Assembly (NCBI GenBank): GCA_934234055.1
Contig: CAKQGY010000003.1
Location: 1-64,000 of the forward strand
Direction: 5' to 3'
Source of the DNA: an uncultured Alphaproteobacteria bacterium
GTDB taxonomy: Bacteria; Pseudomonadota; Alphaproteobacteria; CAAHEQ01; UBA3637
DNA length: 64,000 bases
The position numbers and the translations under genes are program-made. The notes under the pieces were generated by a model, which saw nothing but the letters and a program-made list of their open reading frames with translations, had not been told where the DNA came from and did not search any database. How positions within the stretch are numbered: the stretch's first letter is position 1; each line of letters begins with the position of its first letter. Positions 62,588-64,000 of the stretch are shown piece by piece.

Positions 62588-63348
62588 AAAAAGCCAAATG
62601 GCGTCGAGCAAAATGGGGACTGACGGCAACTCTAATCGTTCTGGTCGGATGCGTCGGAGTCAGTCTGACCCCGACAGGTCGATCTTTTTGGAAGTCTTTG
62701 TCGGAAATGGCCGATACAATGACGGACAAAGCCGCTCTGAGACTGGGGCAAGCAACAGTGTCGGGATATGCGCGCACAAATAAACAGGATATTGTCAAGA
62801 AAATCAACCTTTCGCAAGGAATGCCGATTTTTGATATTGACTTGGATCGGGTGCGGGAACAGGTGCTGGAACTGCCGTGGGTGAAAACCGCAGTGGTAAA
62901 ACGGCAGCTGCCGGCAACACTGTTGATAGAAATCACCGAAAAAGAGCCGATTGCTCTGTGGCAGAATAACAAAAAATACTGGCCCTTGGATACCGACGGA
63001 CAACCGATTCGCGATGATAAAACGGTGCTGACAAACCTGATTTTGGTGGTGGGACAGGACGCGCCAAAACATACGCCGGCATTGATGAAAACACTGGAAT
63101 CCTATCCGGAACTGCGCGAAAAAGTGCGCTCGGCTGTGCGGGTAGGTAATCGGCGCTGGAATCTGATTCTGAACGATGCCGAGGAGGGGCTGGTGATTAA
63201 ACTGCCCGAAGAGGAACCGGACACGGCATTGAGGCGCTTGATGCGGGCAGACGATACGGATAAACTCTTGAAACGTGATCTGAAAAGCATTGATTTGCGC
63301 TTGGATGATCGGATTATTGTGCGCGAGAAAGGAAAATCCAAAAAATGA
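62575..63348 (+). CDS. ftsQ: Cell division protein FtsQ
   Basis: The start is ATG 62575, with GGAGGAGG upstream inside ddl. The 257-residue protein has a basic N-terminus, one membrane helix (LTATLIVLVGCVGVSLTP), a POTRA domain (VSGYARTNKQDIVKKINLSQGMPIFDIDLDRVREQV) and a beta domain (KTAVVKRQLPATLLIEITEKEPIALWQ). FtsQ scaffolds the divisome. It overlaps ddl and ftsA. It belongs to the canonical ddl-ftsQ-ftsA order. Confidence 0.94.
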   Translation: MRQLKKAKWRRAKWGLTATLIVLVGCVGVSLTPTGRSFWKSLSEMADTMTDKAALRLGQATVSGYARTNKQDIVKKINLSQGMPIFDIDLDRVREQVLELPWVKTAVVKRQLPATLLIEITEKEPIALWQNNKKYWPLDTDGQPIRDDKTVLTNLILVVGQDAPKHTPALMKTLESYPELREKVRSAVRVGNRRWNLILNDAEEGLVIKLPEEEPDTALRRLMRADDTDKLLKRDLKSIDLRLDDRIIVREKGKSKK

Positions 63349-64000
63349 GTTGGTGGGCTTATCGGCAAAACAGAAAATCATACATAACAGTGCTGGATAT
63401 CGGATCGTCCAAAGTGTGTGGCCTGATGGCGCATATTCCCTCAAACGGTCGACCCGAGGTAATCGGTGTCGGGTTTGCGGCAGCCAAAGGGATTAAATCC
63501 GGCATGGTGGTGGATCTGAACGAAGCGACCGAATGTATCGGGCATGTGCTGGGACAAATTGAAAAGCAGGCCGAGCGACCCGTTAAATCTGTGACAGTAA
63601 ATATCTCGTCCAATCAACTTAAATCCCGTCACTTGGCCAAGGAAATCACGTTGGACGACAGCCATCCGATCACGGCCGGCGATGTCAAGCAGTTGGTGGA
63701 CGATATGATTCAAACCATTGTTCCGCCCGAGGAAGAAGTCTTGCACCCCTTTGCGATGGGTTATTCGGTGGACGGTGAGGCCGGCATTGCCGACCCGCGG
63801 GGCCTGTATGCGCGGACATTAAAGGCGTATGTGCATGTGGTTACAATTCCCGAAACGCAGCTGCGGAACCTGTTGATGGTTCTGGATCGGTGCCATGTAG
63901 AGCTGGATCGCAAAGTTGCAACGCCCTATGCGGCGGCACTGGCGACTCTGACGGATGAGGAAAAAGAGGTCGGAGCCACGGTGCTGGACCTGGGGGCGGG
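63345..64000 (+). CDS. ftsA: Cell division protein FtsA (cut by window end)
   Basis: The start ATG 63345 overlaps the ftsQ stop (ATGA). The visible 218 residues begin MSWWAYRQNRKSYITVLDIGSSKVCGLM, the actin-fold first phosphate loop of FtsA, and continue with VTVNISSNQLKSRH, GYSVDG and LDLGA at the edge. FtsA tethers FtsZ to the membrane. The 3' half and any ftsZ lie beyond the window. The protein is on the leading strand like the rest of the cluster. Confidence 0.95.
   Translation, partial: MSWWAYRQNRKSYITVLDIGSSKVCGLMAHIPSNGRPEVIGVGFAAAKGIKSGMVVDLNEATECIGHVLGQIEKQAERPVKSVTVNISSNQLKSRHLAKEITLDDSHPITAGDVKQLVDDMIQTIVPPEEEVLHPFAMGYSVDGEAGIADPRGLYARTLKAYVHVVTIPETQLRNLLMVLDRCHVELDRKVATPYAAALATLTDEEKEVGATVLDLGA

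Overview
This 64 kb window is a chromosomal segment of an alphaproteobacterium. The evidence is a separate F0 ATP-synthase operon with both b and b' subunits, rsmG-parA-parB beside parS sites, DUF3126 and DUF3108 proteins, and an RNase E with an acidic insert in its S1 domain. Base composition is moderate and intergenic gaps are short. The combination resembles uncultured gut-type Alphaproteobacteria (Rhodospirillales/RF32-like), but that placement is inference. No phage, insertion sequence, CRISPR array or rRNA was seen.

Layout. 0-8.4 kb: a cysteine-rich prepilin-like gene behind a C14 tract, a DUF502 membrane protein, rplU-rpmA, greA, a thioredoxin-reductase-like flavoprotein, DUF3943, DUF378, a fused ATPase/receiver/PP2C phosphatase, and rsmE. 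8.4-20.6 kb is an accessory region: a broken pilin-type 3' fragment, tRNA-Gln, several unrecognised genes, a secreted protein next to a short autotransporter, a MazEF pair coupled to a membrane coiled-coil protein, and a cysteine-rich membrane protein. 20.6-26.5 kb: holA-lptE, miaA, parB-parA-rsmG with two perfect parS sites, a secreted pilin-core-like protein, and dnaQ.

26.5-26.9 kb is a candidate chromosome origin, with DnaA boxes and an AT-rich stretch. The strand composition changes from C-rich to G-rich on the + strand across it. 26.9-46.5 kb: cysS, an M23 peptidase, xseA, dusA, a possible small RNA, an amidase, rne, a second larger prepilin-like gene behind an (AC)14 tract, tadA, rluB-rsmD-tkt, a PhoR-type kinase and mutS. 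46.5-50.1 kb: a compact run from a BI-1 family gene through a thioredoxin-fold gene to atpI-B-E-F'-F. 50.2-64 kb: a division and cell-wall cluster rsmH-ftsL-ftsI-murEF(fused)-mraY-ftsW-murG-murC-murB-ddl-ftsQ-ftsA, lacking mraZ and murD at their usual places and cut by the window end.

The most interesting theme is a dispersed surface-protein family: two prepilin-like proteins with cysteine-rich stalks, each with a simple-sequence tract upstream and a palindromic repeat inside the leader-coding region, plus a detached 3' fragment, a secreted pilin-core-like protein and a membrane protein with a similar cysteine module. This suggests, but does not prove, a phase- or antigen-variable system.
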